A DNA stretch of 64,000 nucleotides, taken from NCBI GenBank assembly GCA_023415305.1, contig JAEZKZ010000045.1, positions 162,832-226,831 of the forward strand, given 5' to 3'. The position numbers and the translations under genes are program-made. The DNA comes from Bacillota bacterium. GTDB taxonomy: Bacteria; Bacillota; Clostridia; Acetivibrionales; DSM-1351. How positions within the stretch are numbered: position 1 is the first letter of the stretch; each line of letters starts with the position of its first letter. This document shows, piece after piece, positions 1-7,896 of this stretch. The notes beneath the pieces were generated by a model. That model worked only from the letters and a program-made list of their open reading frames with translations. It had not been told where the DNA came from and ran no database searches.

Positions 1-2
1 AA

Positions 3-995
3 TATGAGAAAAATCCATTCAAGGGAAACATGGACATCGAGAAGTTGGAAAAACTGATATTGGAAGTAGGCCCTGAAAATGTTCCGTTGGTATACACTAC
101 TATTACAAACAATACAGTTTGCGGACAGCCTGTTTCCATGGCTAACCTTCGTGCCTGTAGTGAAATAGCTCACAAATACAACATTCCATATATGCTGGAT
201 GCTGCTCGTTGGGCTGAAAACTGTTATTTTATTAAAGTGAATGAAGACGGTTATGCTGATAAATCTATATTTGAGATTGCAAAAGAAATGTTCTCCTATT
301 GCGACGGATTCACAGCCAGTCTGAAGAAGGACGGACATGCTAACATGGGCGGTGTCTGTGCGTTCCGTGACAAAGGCTATTTCTGGAGAAACTTCTCCGA
401 TTTCGATGCTGATGGAAATTTAATTAAGGATGTTGGTATAACACTTAAAGTAAAACAAATCTCCACCTTAGGTAATGACTCTTACGGCGGAATGAGTGGT
501 CGTGATATCATGGCTTTGGCATGCGGTCTGTATGAGAGTGGACGCTTTGAATATCTGCAGGAACGTGTAGGACAGTGCGAATATTTAGCACAGGGCTTCT
601 ACAAAGCAGGTCTTCCAGTAGTTCTCCCAGCTGGTGGGCACGGTGTATATCTGAACATGGATAAATTCTTTGATTATAAGCGTGGTCATGACACCTTTGC
701 TGGTCAGGGCTTCAGTATTGAATTAATACGTCGTTATGGTATCAGAGTTTCAGAGCTTGGTGACTATAGTATGGAATATGATCTTAAGACTCCGGAACAA
801 CAGAAGGAAGTCTGTAACGTTGTTCGTTTTGCTATCAATCGTAGCCAGCTTTCACAAGAACATCTGGACTATATTATAGCTGCAGTTACAGAACTGTACA
901 AGGACCGCGACAGTATCCCAAATGTGAAGATAGTAATGGGACATAACCTCCCTATGCGTCACTTCCATGCATTCCTTGAGCCAGTTGAACCTTAA
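3..995 (+). CDS. tnaA: Tryptophanase / tyrosine phenol-lyase family (5' truncated by window)
   Basis: This PLP-dependent beta-eliminating lyase probably cleaves tryptophan (or tyrosine) to indole (or phenol), pyruvate and ammonia. The frame is open back to the window edge, so the first Met at base 30 is internal; about 330 of the usual 460-470 residues are present. The PLP-lysine motif SLKKDGHANMGG is visible near residue 105, the conserved GGQPVSMANL-like stretch reads CGQPVSMANLR, and the end MRHFHAF matches the family C-terminus. Segments such as EVGPENVP and ITNN are closer to tryptophanase than to tyrosine phenol-lyase as I remember them, but substrate is not certain. A permease and RidA follow, which fits an amino-acid degradation operon. 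Confidence 0.85.
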   Translation, partial: YEKNPFKGNMDIEKLEKLILEVGPENVPLVYTTITNNTVCGQPVSMANLRACSEIAHKYNIPYMLDAARWAENCYFIKVNEDGYADKSIFEIAKEMFSYCDGFTASLKKDGHANMGGVCAFRDKGYFWRNFSDFDADGNLIKDVGITLKVKQISTLGNDSYGGMSGRDIMALACGLYESGRFEYLQERVGQCEYLAQGFYKAGLPVVLPAGGHGVYLNMDKFFDYKRGHDTFAGQGFSIELIRRYGIRVSELGDYSMEYDLKTPEQQKEVCNVVRFAINRSQLSQEHLDYIIAAVTELYKDRDSIPNVKIVMGHNLPMRHFHAFLEPVEP

Positions 996-1059
996 GCTGA
1001 GTGACAGGGACTATTTGCAAAGCGGTTTTATGAGTAAGAGCAATCTAAAAACAAAAATG

Positions 1060-1087
1060 TCTCTTGCCCCATTTTTGGGGCAAGAGA
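1060..1087 (+). terminator. Intercistronic hairpin after tryptophanase
   Basis: A perfect 11-bp stem (TCTCTTGCCCC and its complement) surrounds an ATTTTT-type loop. It has only a loose T-rich tail, so it may be a partial terminator or a 3'-end stabiliser rather than a full stop before the permease. Confidence 0.5.
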
Positions 1088-1143
1088 ATAGTTTAGTCAG
1101 CCTTTTTATATGACCATTTATTAAAAAAAGGAGGAACTCCTGA

Positions 1144-2520
1144 ATGAGCGCAAATTCAAATGAGGGTCAAGAGCTCAAACGTGGCCTTAAAAACCGTCAT
1201 ATTCAGATGATAGCTTTAGGCGGAGCTATCGGTACAGGACTATTTTATGGCTCAGCTACTACAATACAACAAACAGGACCATCAATAACGTTAGCATATG
1301 TAATTGGTGGATTAATTATTTTCTTCATCATGAGAGCCTTAGGCGAAATGTCTGTAGATAACCCTGTTTCGGGTGCATTTAGTCACTATGCCTACGAAAA
1401 TTGGGGGAAGTTCCCAGGATTTCTTTCAGGATGGAATTACTGGTTTAATTATATAGTAGTAAGTATGGCGGAACTTTCGGTTGTAGGTATTTATGTTAAC
1501 TATTGGTTCCCTAGTATTCCCACATGGGTATCCTCTCTGGTTTTCCTTGTTGTTATTACTTTGGTTAATCTTATAAGTGTAAAACTCTATGGTGAATTTG
1601 AGTTTTGGTTTGCAATTGTCAAAGTTGTTGCAATAATAGCCCTTATTGTATTAGGAATATTTATGATTTTCACCGGAATAGGAAATGGCGGACAGCCTAC
1701 AGGATTTAGCAACCTTTGGGAACACGGCGGATTCTTCCCTCATGGAGCTAAAGGTCTTTTATTCTCTTTAGTTATGGTAATGTTCTCATTTGGTGGAGTT
1801 GAGCTTATCGGAATCACAGCAGGTGAAGCTGATGATCCAAGTAAAAGTATACCAAAAGCAATTAATCAGGTTGTGTATAGAATATTGATATTCTATATTG
1901 GTGCACTCGGAGTCATGATGACTATTTTCCCCTGGGATAAGCTTGGAGAATCAGGAAGTCCTTTCGTTGAAATATTCTCAAAGATTGGTATACCTGCAGC
2001 TGCCGGAATTTTAAATGCAGTCGTTTTAACTGCCGCTGTTTCTGCATATAACAGTGGTCTATACAGTAATGGCCGTATGCTTCATGGACTTGCTCTTCAA
2101 GGAAATGCACCAAAAGCTCTTGCTAAGGTAAGTAAGAATGGAACACCAGTAGTTGGTGTCCTGGCTTCATCAGCATTGACACTAGTTGCAGTAGTATTAA
2201 ATTACTTTATGCCTGGAAAAGTATTTGCATATTTAATATCAATAGCAACTATTGCAGGTATTATTAACTGGACAATGATTATTATTACGCAGCTTAAGTT
2301 TAGAAAAGCAAAGGGTGCTGAAGAAGTAAGTAAATTAAAATTCAAGATGCCTTTGCATCCTATATCTTCATATATTTGCCTGGCATTTATGGCAATGGTT
2401 ATTGTGCTTATGGCAATAATGCCTGACTACAGAATAGCTGTTTTTATTGGACCGATATGGATACTGGTTTTATATATTGCATATAGATTGAAAAACGGTG
2501 CCAGTAAAAAAGCAAATTAA
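1144..2520 (+). CDS. APC-superfamily amino-acid permease
   Basis: The 458-residue integral membrane protein of the amino acid transporter (AAT/AroP-LysP type) family has about twelve hydrophobic segments. The N-terminus carries the family signature GLKNRHIQMIALGGAIGTGLFYGSA split over residues 13-38, and EMSVDNPVSGAF lies near residue 68. A strong SD (AAGGAGG) precedes the ATG. It sits between a tryptophanase-type lyase and RidA, so aromatic amino-acid uptake is a reasonable inference. The sequence alone does not fix the substrate. Confidence 0.85.
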   Translation: MSANSNEGQELKRGLKNRHIQMIALGGAIGTGLFYGSATTIQQTGPSITLAYVIGGLIIFFIMRALGEMSVDNPVSGAFSHYAYENWGKFPGFLSGWNYWFNYIVVSMAELSVVGIYVNYWFPSIPTWVSSLVFLVVITLVNLISVKLYGEFEFWFAIVKVVAIIALIVLGIFMIFTGIGNGGQPTGFSNLWEHGGFFPHGAKGLLFSLVMVMFSFGGVELIGITAGEADDPSKSIPKAINQVVYRILIFYIGALGVMMTIFPWDKLGESGSPFVEIFSKIGIPAAAGILNAVVLTAAVSAYNSGLYSNGRMLHGLALQGNAPKALAKVSKNGTPVVGVLASSALTLVAVVLNYFMPGKVFAYLISIATIAGIINWTMIIITQLKFRKAKGAEEVSKLKFKMPLHPISSYICLAFMAMVIVLMAIMPDYRIAVFIGPIWILVLYIAYRLKNGASKKAN

Positions 2521-2586
2521 TAAAAAATAACAAATCGCAAATAATAGTAAGTAACAAATCACAAATAATTTTAAAAGGAGAAGTAA

Positions 2587-2973
2587 ATGCAAAAAGAAGT
2601 AATTTTTACAGACAAAGCTCCAGCAGCAATCGGACCGTATTCACAAGCTATAAAAATTGATAATATGGTTTATACTTCAGGGATGATACCAGTAGTTCCG
2701 GAGACCGGTGAGGTGGCTCAAGGAGATGCAGCTGCACAAACTGAACGGGTTCTAAAGAATCTTGATGAGGTGTTGGCTACAGCTGGAACTAATTTTGATA
2801 ATGTAATAAAGACAACAGTATTTATTAAGAATATGGGAGATTTTGCAGCAATTAATGAAGTATACAAAAAATACTTTACAGTAAATTTTCCTTCAAGATC
2901 TTGTGTAGAAGTAGCAAGACTTCCAAAGGATGTTTTAGTTGAAATTGAATGTATTGCCGTTGTTAAACCTTAA
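2587..2973 (+). CDS. ridA: RidA family enamine/imine deaminase
   Basis: This 128-residue protein has the usual RidA length and hallmark regions: AAIGPYSQAI near the N-terminus, the substrate-binding Arg in NFPSRSCVEVARLPKD and the final VEIECIAV. RidA hydrolyses 2-aminoacrylate and related enamines that PLP enzymes release, giving keto acid and ammonia. Lyases of the tryptophanase type produce exactly this intermediate, so its place downstream of the lyase and permease makes biochemical sense. An AAAAGGAG ribosome site lies 6 bases before the ATG. Confidence 0.92.
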   Translation: MQKEVIFTDKAPAAIGPYSQAIKIDNMVYTSGMIPVVPETGEVAQGDAAAQTERVLKNLDEVLATAGTNFDNVIKTTVFIKNMGDFAAINEVYKKYFTVNFPSRSCVEVARLPKDVLVEIECIAVVKP

Positions 2974-2988
2974 AAAACAACAAATTAA

Positions 2989-3024
2989 GCAATAGTCCGG
3001 GGCTCACCAGCTCTGGACTATTGC
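2989..3024 (+). terminator. Hairpin between ridA and rpoN
   Basis: Twelve-base arms (GCAATAGTCCGG and its near complement, one G-U) enclose a 12-base loop and are followed by TTATTGTATT. This is a weak intrinsic terminator or attenuator that could limit read-through into rpoN. Confidence 0.55.
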
Positions 3025-3049
3025 TTATTGTATTAGACGGAGTTAATAT

Positions 3050-4408
3050 ATGAGAATTGAAGCAAATTTAAGTCAAAAAATGTCTTTATCACCGCAAATG
3101 CAGCAGTCTATGGAGATTCTGCATATGAGTACACAGGAGCTGATGGATTATGTTAAACAATTAGCTGTGGACAATCCTGTGGTAGAGCTTGAAGATCAGC
3201 CGTATGAAAATGATAGATCTGAGGTACTTAGAAAAAAACTGGAATGGCTTGACTCTGTAAACCAAGAGTATAGAGTTTACAACGATGGATTTGAGAATGA
3301 TGAAGACAATAAAGACCTGTCACATTATGTACCAGGCGATGATGAGGATTTATATCAGCATTTGCTATCACAATTACACTTTATGAAAGTACCTCGGGAT
3401 ATTTATATGTCAGTGCAGTATATGATAGGCTGCATTGACCAAAATGGGTATCTTAAAGAGAAAATAGATGATATAGCAAGGACTGTCAACATAGATAAAA
3501 GAAAGTCAGAAAAAGCCCTGCACTTGCTCCAATCAATGGAGCCGGCGGGTGTAGGAGCAAGAAACTTAAAAGAATGCCTTATACTTCAATTAGAGAGACT
3601 TAAGCAGGATGATCCGATAGTGATTACACTTGTTAACAGTTACTTGGAATTACTTGGGAAGAATCAACTGGATCTCATTGCTAAGAGATTGGGTGTTCCA
3701 ACTGATAAAGTTAAGGAGGCATACAAAGTTATTAAGAAATTGAATCCCAGACCTGGAATGGGATTTGGTGCCAGAAAGGATATTCATTATCAAACACCGG
3801 ATTTGATAGTTGTTAAATTCAGCGATTACTATGAGGTGCTTTTAAATACCTTTTCCTCTCCAAATATTTCAATAAGCGGTTTTTATCGGAATGTCCTTGC
3901 AGAAAATCCCTCTGATGATGTTAAAAATTATATATCCGGAAAAATAAAGGAAGCCGATTGGGCTATTAAATGTATAACACAGAGAAATAATACATTACTA
4001 AATGTTACAAGAATGATTGTGGACCAGCAAAAAAGTTTTTTTGACAAGGGTGCAAGCTATCTTATTCCTATGAACCAGAAATGTATAGCTGATAAGCTTG
4101 AGATGCATGAATCCACAGTGAGCCGGGCCACAAGAGGAAAATACCTTCAGTGCTCCTGGGGAGTGTTCGGTCTTGATTACTTTTTTACCAACGGTCTTTC
4201 TCTTGGTGATGATTCCCAGATTGTTCCTGATGCGATAAAGTCAGATATTAAAAAGATAATTAAGGGTGAGGACCGCAAGAAACCTTATAGTGATCAGAAA
4301 ATTGCAGAAATATTAAACCAAAAGGGAATAAGTATAGCAAGGAGAACGGTAACAAAGTACAGAGAGGATATGGATATTCCAAAGGCTACAATGAGAAAAG
4401 AGTACTAG
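3050..4408 (+). CDS. rpoN: RNA polymerase sigma-54 factor
   Basis: The 452-residue protein covers the full sigma-54 architecture. The Gln/Leu-rich activator-interacting region I is at residues 1-50 (LSPQMQQSMEILHMS) and is followed by an acidic region II. The core-binding domain, the helix-turn-helix region (IADKLEMHESTVSRATRGKY) and the C-terminal RpoN box (IARRTVTKYRED) come next. It directs activator-dependent transcription from -24/-12 promoters. I did not find a convincing sigma-54 promoter or a sigma-54 activator with an AAA+ domain in the window, so its targets lie elsewhere. Confidence 0.95.
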   Translation: MRIEANLSQKMSLSPQMQQSMEILHMSTQELMDYVKQLAVDNPVVELEDQPYENDRSEVLRKKLEWLDSVNQEYRVYNDGFENDEDNKDLSHYVPGDDEDLYQHLLSQLHFMKVPRDIYMSVQYMIGCIDQNGYLKEKIDDIARTVNIDKRKSEKALHLLQSMEPAGVGARNLKECLILQLERLKQDDPIVITLVNSYLELLGKNQLDLIAKRLGVPTDKVKEAYKVIKKLNPRPGMGFGARKDIHYQTPDLIVVKFSDYYEVLLNTFSSPNISISGFYRNVLAENPSDDVKNYISGKIKEADWAIKCITQRNNTLLNVTRMIVDQQKSFFDKGASYLIPMNQKCIADKLEMHESTVSRATRGKYLQCSWGVFGLDYFFTNGLSLGDDSQIVPDAIKSDIKKIIKGEDRKKPYSDQKIAEILNQKGISIARRTVTKYREDMDIPKATMRKEY

Positions 4409-4525
4409 GGAATGTTTTCATATGATATAATTGTTACTGTATTTTCCAATGTCACATGGCATGGCTTTAGAAGCCATGTTAAAGCAGTAAACAATTAGAT
4501 GAAAATCAGCAGGGGGAGAAAAACA

Positions 4526-5479
4526 ATGGAACTTCAAAATTTAGGAGAATTGACCGGAAAAATCAAAGAGAATATAGCCAAGGTTATTGTGGGCAAGGAA
4601 AATGTGATTGATATGGCAATGATTTGCCTTATTACAGGCGGACACCTGCTGCTGGAAGATGTTCCTGGGACCGGTAAGACGGTGTTTGCGAGGGCTTTAG
4701 CTGCTTCTGTGGACAGCTCCTTCCGAAGAATTCAATTTACACCGGATCTGCTGCCATCGGATGTGACAGGTATTAATTTCTTTAATCAAAAGGAAAATAA
4801 TTTTGTATTCAGGCCGGGGCCGGTATTTTCTAATATTGTGCTTGCAGATGAAATAAACCGTGCTACGCCTAGAACACAATCAGCGATGCTGGAGTGTATG
4901 GAGGAGCATCAGGTGACAATAGACGGTGAGACAAAATTGTTGGAAGCGCCTTTCCTCGTAATAGCAACTCAGAATCCCGTAGAAATACAGGGGACCTTTC
5001 CACTTCCTGAAGCACAGCTGGACAGATTTTTGATTAAAGCTTCCATGGGCTATCCCGATACTGTTGAGGGAATAAATATTTTAAAGCGGTTCAAAGAAAA
5101 TAATCCTCTTGCAGAACTAAAAGCTGTGGCATCAGCAGTTGAAATAAATGAAGCATCAAAAATATACTCAAGTGTAAAGGTTTCGGATGATATACTTGAG
5201 TACATAACAAAAATCACAGAAGCTACAAGAAAGCACCCCAACGCTCATCTTGGTGTAAGTCCGAGAGGTGCCCTTTCATTGCTCAAAGCAGTACAGGTTT
5301 ATGCCTTGCTCAAGGCCCGTACCTTTGTTACTCCTGACGACGTTAAAGCTATGGCAGTGCCTGTTATGGCGCATAGAATCATTCCAAAGGGGTTGACAAC
5401 AGAAAATGTCAGTGCAGGTGAAAAAATTATTGCCGATGTCCTTTTACATACAGCTGTCCCCCTTGAACAGGCAGAGTAA
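4526..5479 (+). CDS. MoxR-family AAA+ ATPase
   Basis: This MoxR ATPase has Walker A (EDVPGTGKTVFA), Walker B (IVLADEINRATP) and sensor segments (ATQNPVEIQGTFPLPEAQLDRF). Such proteins act as chaperones that assemble or activate partner complexes, usually with a VWA or DUF58 protein. An ATG at 4499 is in frame, but the AGGGGGAG SD at 4511-4518 favours the start at 4526 (317 residues). A DUF58 gene follows after 9 bases and then a DUF4129 gene, which is the common three-gene set whose exact role is not established. Confidence 0.9.
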   Translation: MELQNLGELTGKIKENIAKVIVGKENVIDMAMICLITGGHLLLEDVPGTGKTVFARALAASVDSSFRRIQFTPDLLPSDVTGINFFNQKENNFVFRPGPVFSNIVLADEINRATPRTQSAMLECMEEHQVTIDGETKLLEAPFLVIATQNPVEIQGTFPLPEAQLDRFLIKASMGYPDTVEGINILKRFKENNPLAELKAVASAVEINEASKIYSSVKVSDDILEYITKITEATRKHPNAHLGVSPRGALSLLKAVQVYALLKARTFVTPDDVKAMAVPVMAHRIIPKGLTTENVSAGEKIIADVLLHTAVPLEQAE

Positions 5480-5488
5480 GGAGGAGTT

Positions 5489-6571
5489 ATGATATTCCTG
5501 CAAATTGTACTTGCACTGCCCTTGCTGATACTTATTGAAGGCTTTATCTATAAGCGTTTTCTTCTAAAAGGAATGGTTTATAAGAGGAGTATCTCAGAGG
5601 CTTCAGCCTTTGAAGGACAGAAGATTTACCTTATAGAGGAAATAGAGAATAATAGTCTTCTGCCCATACCCTGGATGAAAGCCGAATCTAGGATAAGTCC
5701 GAATTTACAGCTCGCTTCTGCAAAAAACATGGAACATGTTGAAGAAGGTTATCATAGAAGCGTATTTTCCATCATGCCCTTTTACAGAATAAAAAGGACC
5801 CATGAAGTTACATGCCTTTTAAGGGGTGACTACAATGTGGGTAATGTTACAATTACGTCGGGAGATATTTTTAGCTTTGTTACAAAAATAACCTCCCATG
5901 ACAATGATGCAAGATTATTGGTGTACCCGAAGCCGCTGCACCAGGATAAGCTTCTGGAATGCTTTCACTCACTTCAGGGTGATGTCGTTGTCCGAAGATT
6001 TATCAATCCCGACCCTTTTCTGGTGGCAGGCGTCAGAGAGTACCGACCCGGTGATCCTATGTCCTCAATTAACTGGAAAGCAACGGCCAGAACAAATTCC
6101 TTACAGGTCTTCAAGTATGACTATACCGCCAACTCAAATATACTTATACTTTTTAATATTGACAGCAGCAGTAAGCAGGACCCGTTTCCCAATGAGGAAC
6201 AGTCCAAACAGATAGAATTCGGCATACATTTTTGTGCAGCAATTGTTGAGAAAACCATTAAGCAGGGGATTGCCACCGGGTTCTGTTCCAACGGACATTT
6301 CAGAGATATGACCGAGTTTGTCAATATCCCTGCCCGCTGCAGTAAAACTCAGCTTTATACCATACTGGAGGCTATGGCTAAGCTTCAGCTCCACAGAACC
6401 CTGTCCTTTTATACAATGATAAGGAATATGAAAGGCTCCATTTCAAAGGATACCGATATCTTAATAGTTACACTTTACTGTGACGAAACTATTGAGGAGG
6501 AAATATTCCGGCTGCGTCGTGAGGGACACCAGGTTGAAGTACTAGTTATAAAGGAAAGGGAGGTGGTATAA
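5489..6571 (+). CDS. DUF58 domain protein
   Basis: This 360-residue protein has hydrophobic N-terminal residues 1-20 and the DUF58 hallmark VREYRPGDPMSSINWKATAR near residue 182, followed by a von Willebrand A-like fold with ILILFNIDSSS. DUF58 proteins are standard partners of MoxR ATPases, and here the genes are adjacent in one operon. A GGAGG site precedes the ATG. The stop codon directly abuts the TTG start of the next gene, which implies translational coupling. Confidence 0.85.
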   Translation: MIFLQIVLALPLLILIEGFIYKRFLLKGMVYKRSISEASAFEGQKIYLIEEIENNSLLPIPWMKAESRISPNLQLASAKNMEHVEEGYHRSVFSIMPFYRIKRTHEVTCLLRGDYNVGNVTITSGDIFSFVTKITSHDNDARLLVYPKPLHQDKLLECFHSLQGDVVVRRFINPDPFLVAGVREYRPGDPMSSINWKATARTNSLQVFKYDYTANSNILILFNIDSSSKQDPFPNEEQSKQIEFGIHFCAAIVEKTIKQGIATGFCSNGHFRDMTEFVNIPARCSKTQLYTILEAMAKLQLHRTLSFYTMIRNMKGSISKDTDILIVTLYCDETIEEEIFRLRREGHQVEVLVIKEREVV

Positions 6572-7843
6572 TTGTTCGGTATTTTTACTATAACCGCACT
6601 TCTGGAAGTATTAATGGTAACACCCTGCCTCTACATACTGCTGCAGCTGGTTATGCCGCAGACGGTTGCATTTATACTGTCCTTTGTGTTTAATCTTGTA
6701 GTTCTGACAGCAGTTTTTATTTGTAAATTCAAGCCCGGTCCTTTTATATACAAGCTGATAACGGTTTTACTATCGGCGCTTATAGCTTTTCTTACTGCGG
6801 GGCTAAGCCTTGGAGGCTTAATTGTTGTTATTGTGTGTATTATTATTTTTACCCGGATAAGAGCTGATTTGGCCACAGGAAGGGATAGTGCCGTTCAGCT
6901 GGCAACTGCCGCTATTATAATTAATATTCCTCTTGCAATTTTATTTTATTATACCGGGTTGGAGGGTATAGCCTTTTATGGAAACATAACCATAGGCATA
7001 TCCACTGTGGCGTCAATAATAGTACTCGTCATGAAACAGGTGGATGATTCCAGACGATTCGGACAAAATACAATGGACATCAGTTCTACCCAGAGAAAAA
7101 ACAATCAGGTGTTTGCAGGTGTTATACTTGTGGTGCTTTTACTGCTTGGTTCTTTTGGACAGATCACATCAATTTATAGATTTATTTTTAGTCTTATAGG
7201 AAGATATTTAGGGCTGATTGCCAGCCTGCTTTCGCCAGGGGATTCGGCTTCTCCGGCTCCACAGCCGCAAATGCAGGAACTTTTTGAAACAGCAGGGGCT
7301 GAGGACCCATCACTGCTGGACAAAATATTTATTGTGATTATCTATGCAATTGGTACCATAATTCTGATAGCTTTTACTGTAATGGTTATATATAGTCTTT
7401 TCAGATTTTTGTTAAAAATGGTTCTCAGACTTATTACATGGTTAAAAAGCGGAGAGGAAAGAGTAGATACCATTTCTGAAAACGGGCATACCGATGAGAA
7501 GGAGAGTTTGATAAACAGAAATTTGAAAGATTTGGCTGATCGATTCAGAAATATGGCTTCCGGAATTTTTAACAGGGAAGTTCCCTATGACAAATTACCC
7601 GATGACATATCGAAAGTCAGAAGGCTTCTGAAATATTTTATTATCAAGGCCAGGGCCAACGGTGTTAAAGTAACAGCCTCCTCAACCGCCCGAGAGATAT
7701 GCCGCGATGTGGGCGGCATATCTCTCGGGACGGAGCAGCTTAATGCGCTGCTGGCCCATTGCTATGAAAAGGCGCGGTATGGTAATACCGCGCCGGCACC
7801 GGAACAGCTTGGCCAGCTGGAGAAGGAGCTGTTAAAGCATTAG
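6572..7843 (+). CDS. Membrane protein with C-terminal DUF4129-like domain
   Basis: The 423-residue protein has a multi-pass N-terminal half (about five hydrophobic segments up to residue 165), another transmembrane segment near residue 180 and one near residue 255. Its cytoplasmic C-terminus resembles DUF4129 (STAREICRDVGG, then HCYEKARYGN). The start is TTG at 6572, immediately after the DUF58 stop, with GGGAGGTGG as SD. It is smaller than the transglutaminase/DUF4129 proteins often found third in MoxR-DUF58 operons, and I see no transglutaminase Cys-His-Asp motif. Two strong GC-rich hairpins lie in its last 160 bases. Confidence 0.75.
   Translation: MFGIFTITALLEVLMVTPCLYILLQLVMPQTVAFILSFVFNLVVLTAVFICKFKPGPFIYKLITVLLSALIAFLTAGLSLGGLIVVIVCIIIFTRIRADLATGRDSAVQLATAAIIINIPLAILFYYTGLEGIAFYGNITIGISTVASIIVLVMKQVDDSRRFGQNTMDISSTQRKNNQVFAGVILVVLLLLGSFGQITSIYRFIFSLIGRYLGLIASLLSPGDSASPAPQPQMQELFETAGAEDPSLLDKIFIVIIYAIGTIILIAFTVMVIYSLFRFLLKMVLRLITWLKSGEERVDTISENGHTDEKESLINRNLKDLADRFRNMASGIFNREVPYDKLPDDISKVRRLLKYFIIKARANGVKVTASSTAREICRDVGGISLGTEQLNALLAHCYEKARYGNTAPAPEQLGQLEKELLKH
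7689..7729. repeat. 17-bp perfect inverted repeat inside a gene
   Basis: Arms 7689-7705 and 7713-7729 are perfectly complementary with a 7-base loop (GATGTGG). It lies in frame in the codons for AREICRDVGGISLG. The tip GCCGCGATGTGGGCGGC differs by one base from the tip of the glmM terminator hairpin at 56319. Confidence 0.9.
7771..7794. repeat. 10-bp GC-rich hairpin near gene end
   Basis: The perfect stem GGCGCGGTAT/ATACCGCGCC with loop GGTA lies 40 bases downstream of the 17-bp inverted repeat and 50 bases before the stop codon. It has no T-run. Confidence 0.8.
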
Positions 7844-7896
7844 GGGTTAAAATCCATTAGCGTTAACTAGCTGTTAACATATTGGATATTGAACTA

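Noticed and set aside
3..995. Calling the first gene tyrosine phenol-lyase
   Set aside because: Tyrosine phenol-lyase is possible, but the visible segments match tryptophanase better from memory; a database alignment would decide.
3380..4480. Sigma-54 promoter near rpoN or elsewhere in the window
   Set aside because: I looked for TGGCAC-N5-TTGC patterns in the intergenic gaps; none fitted both halves with the right spacing.
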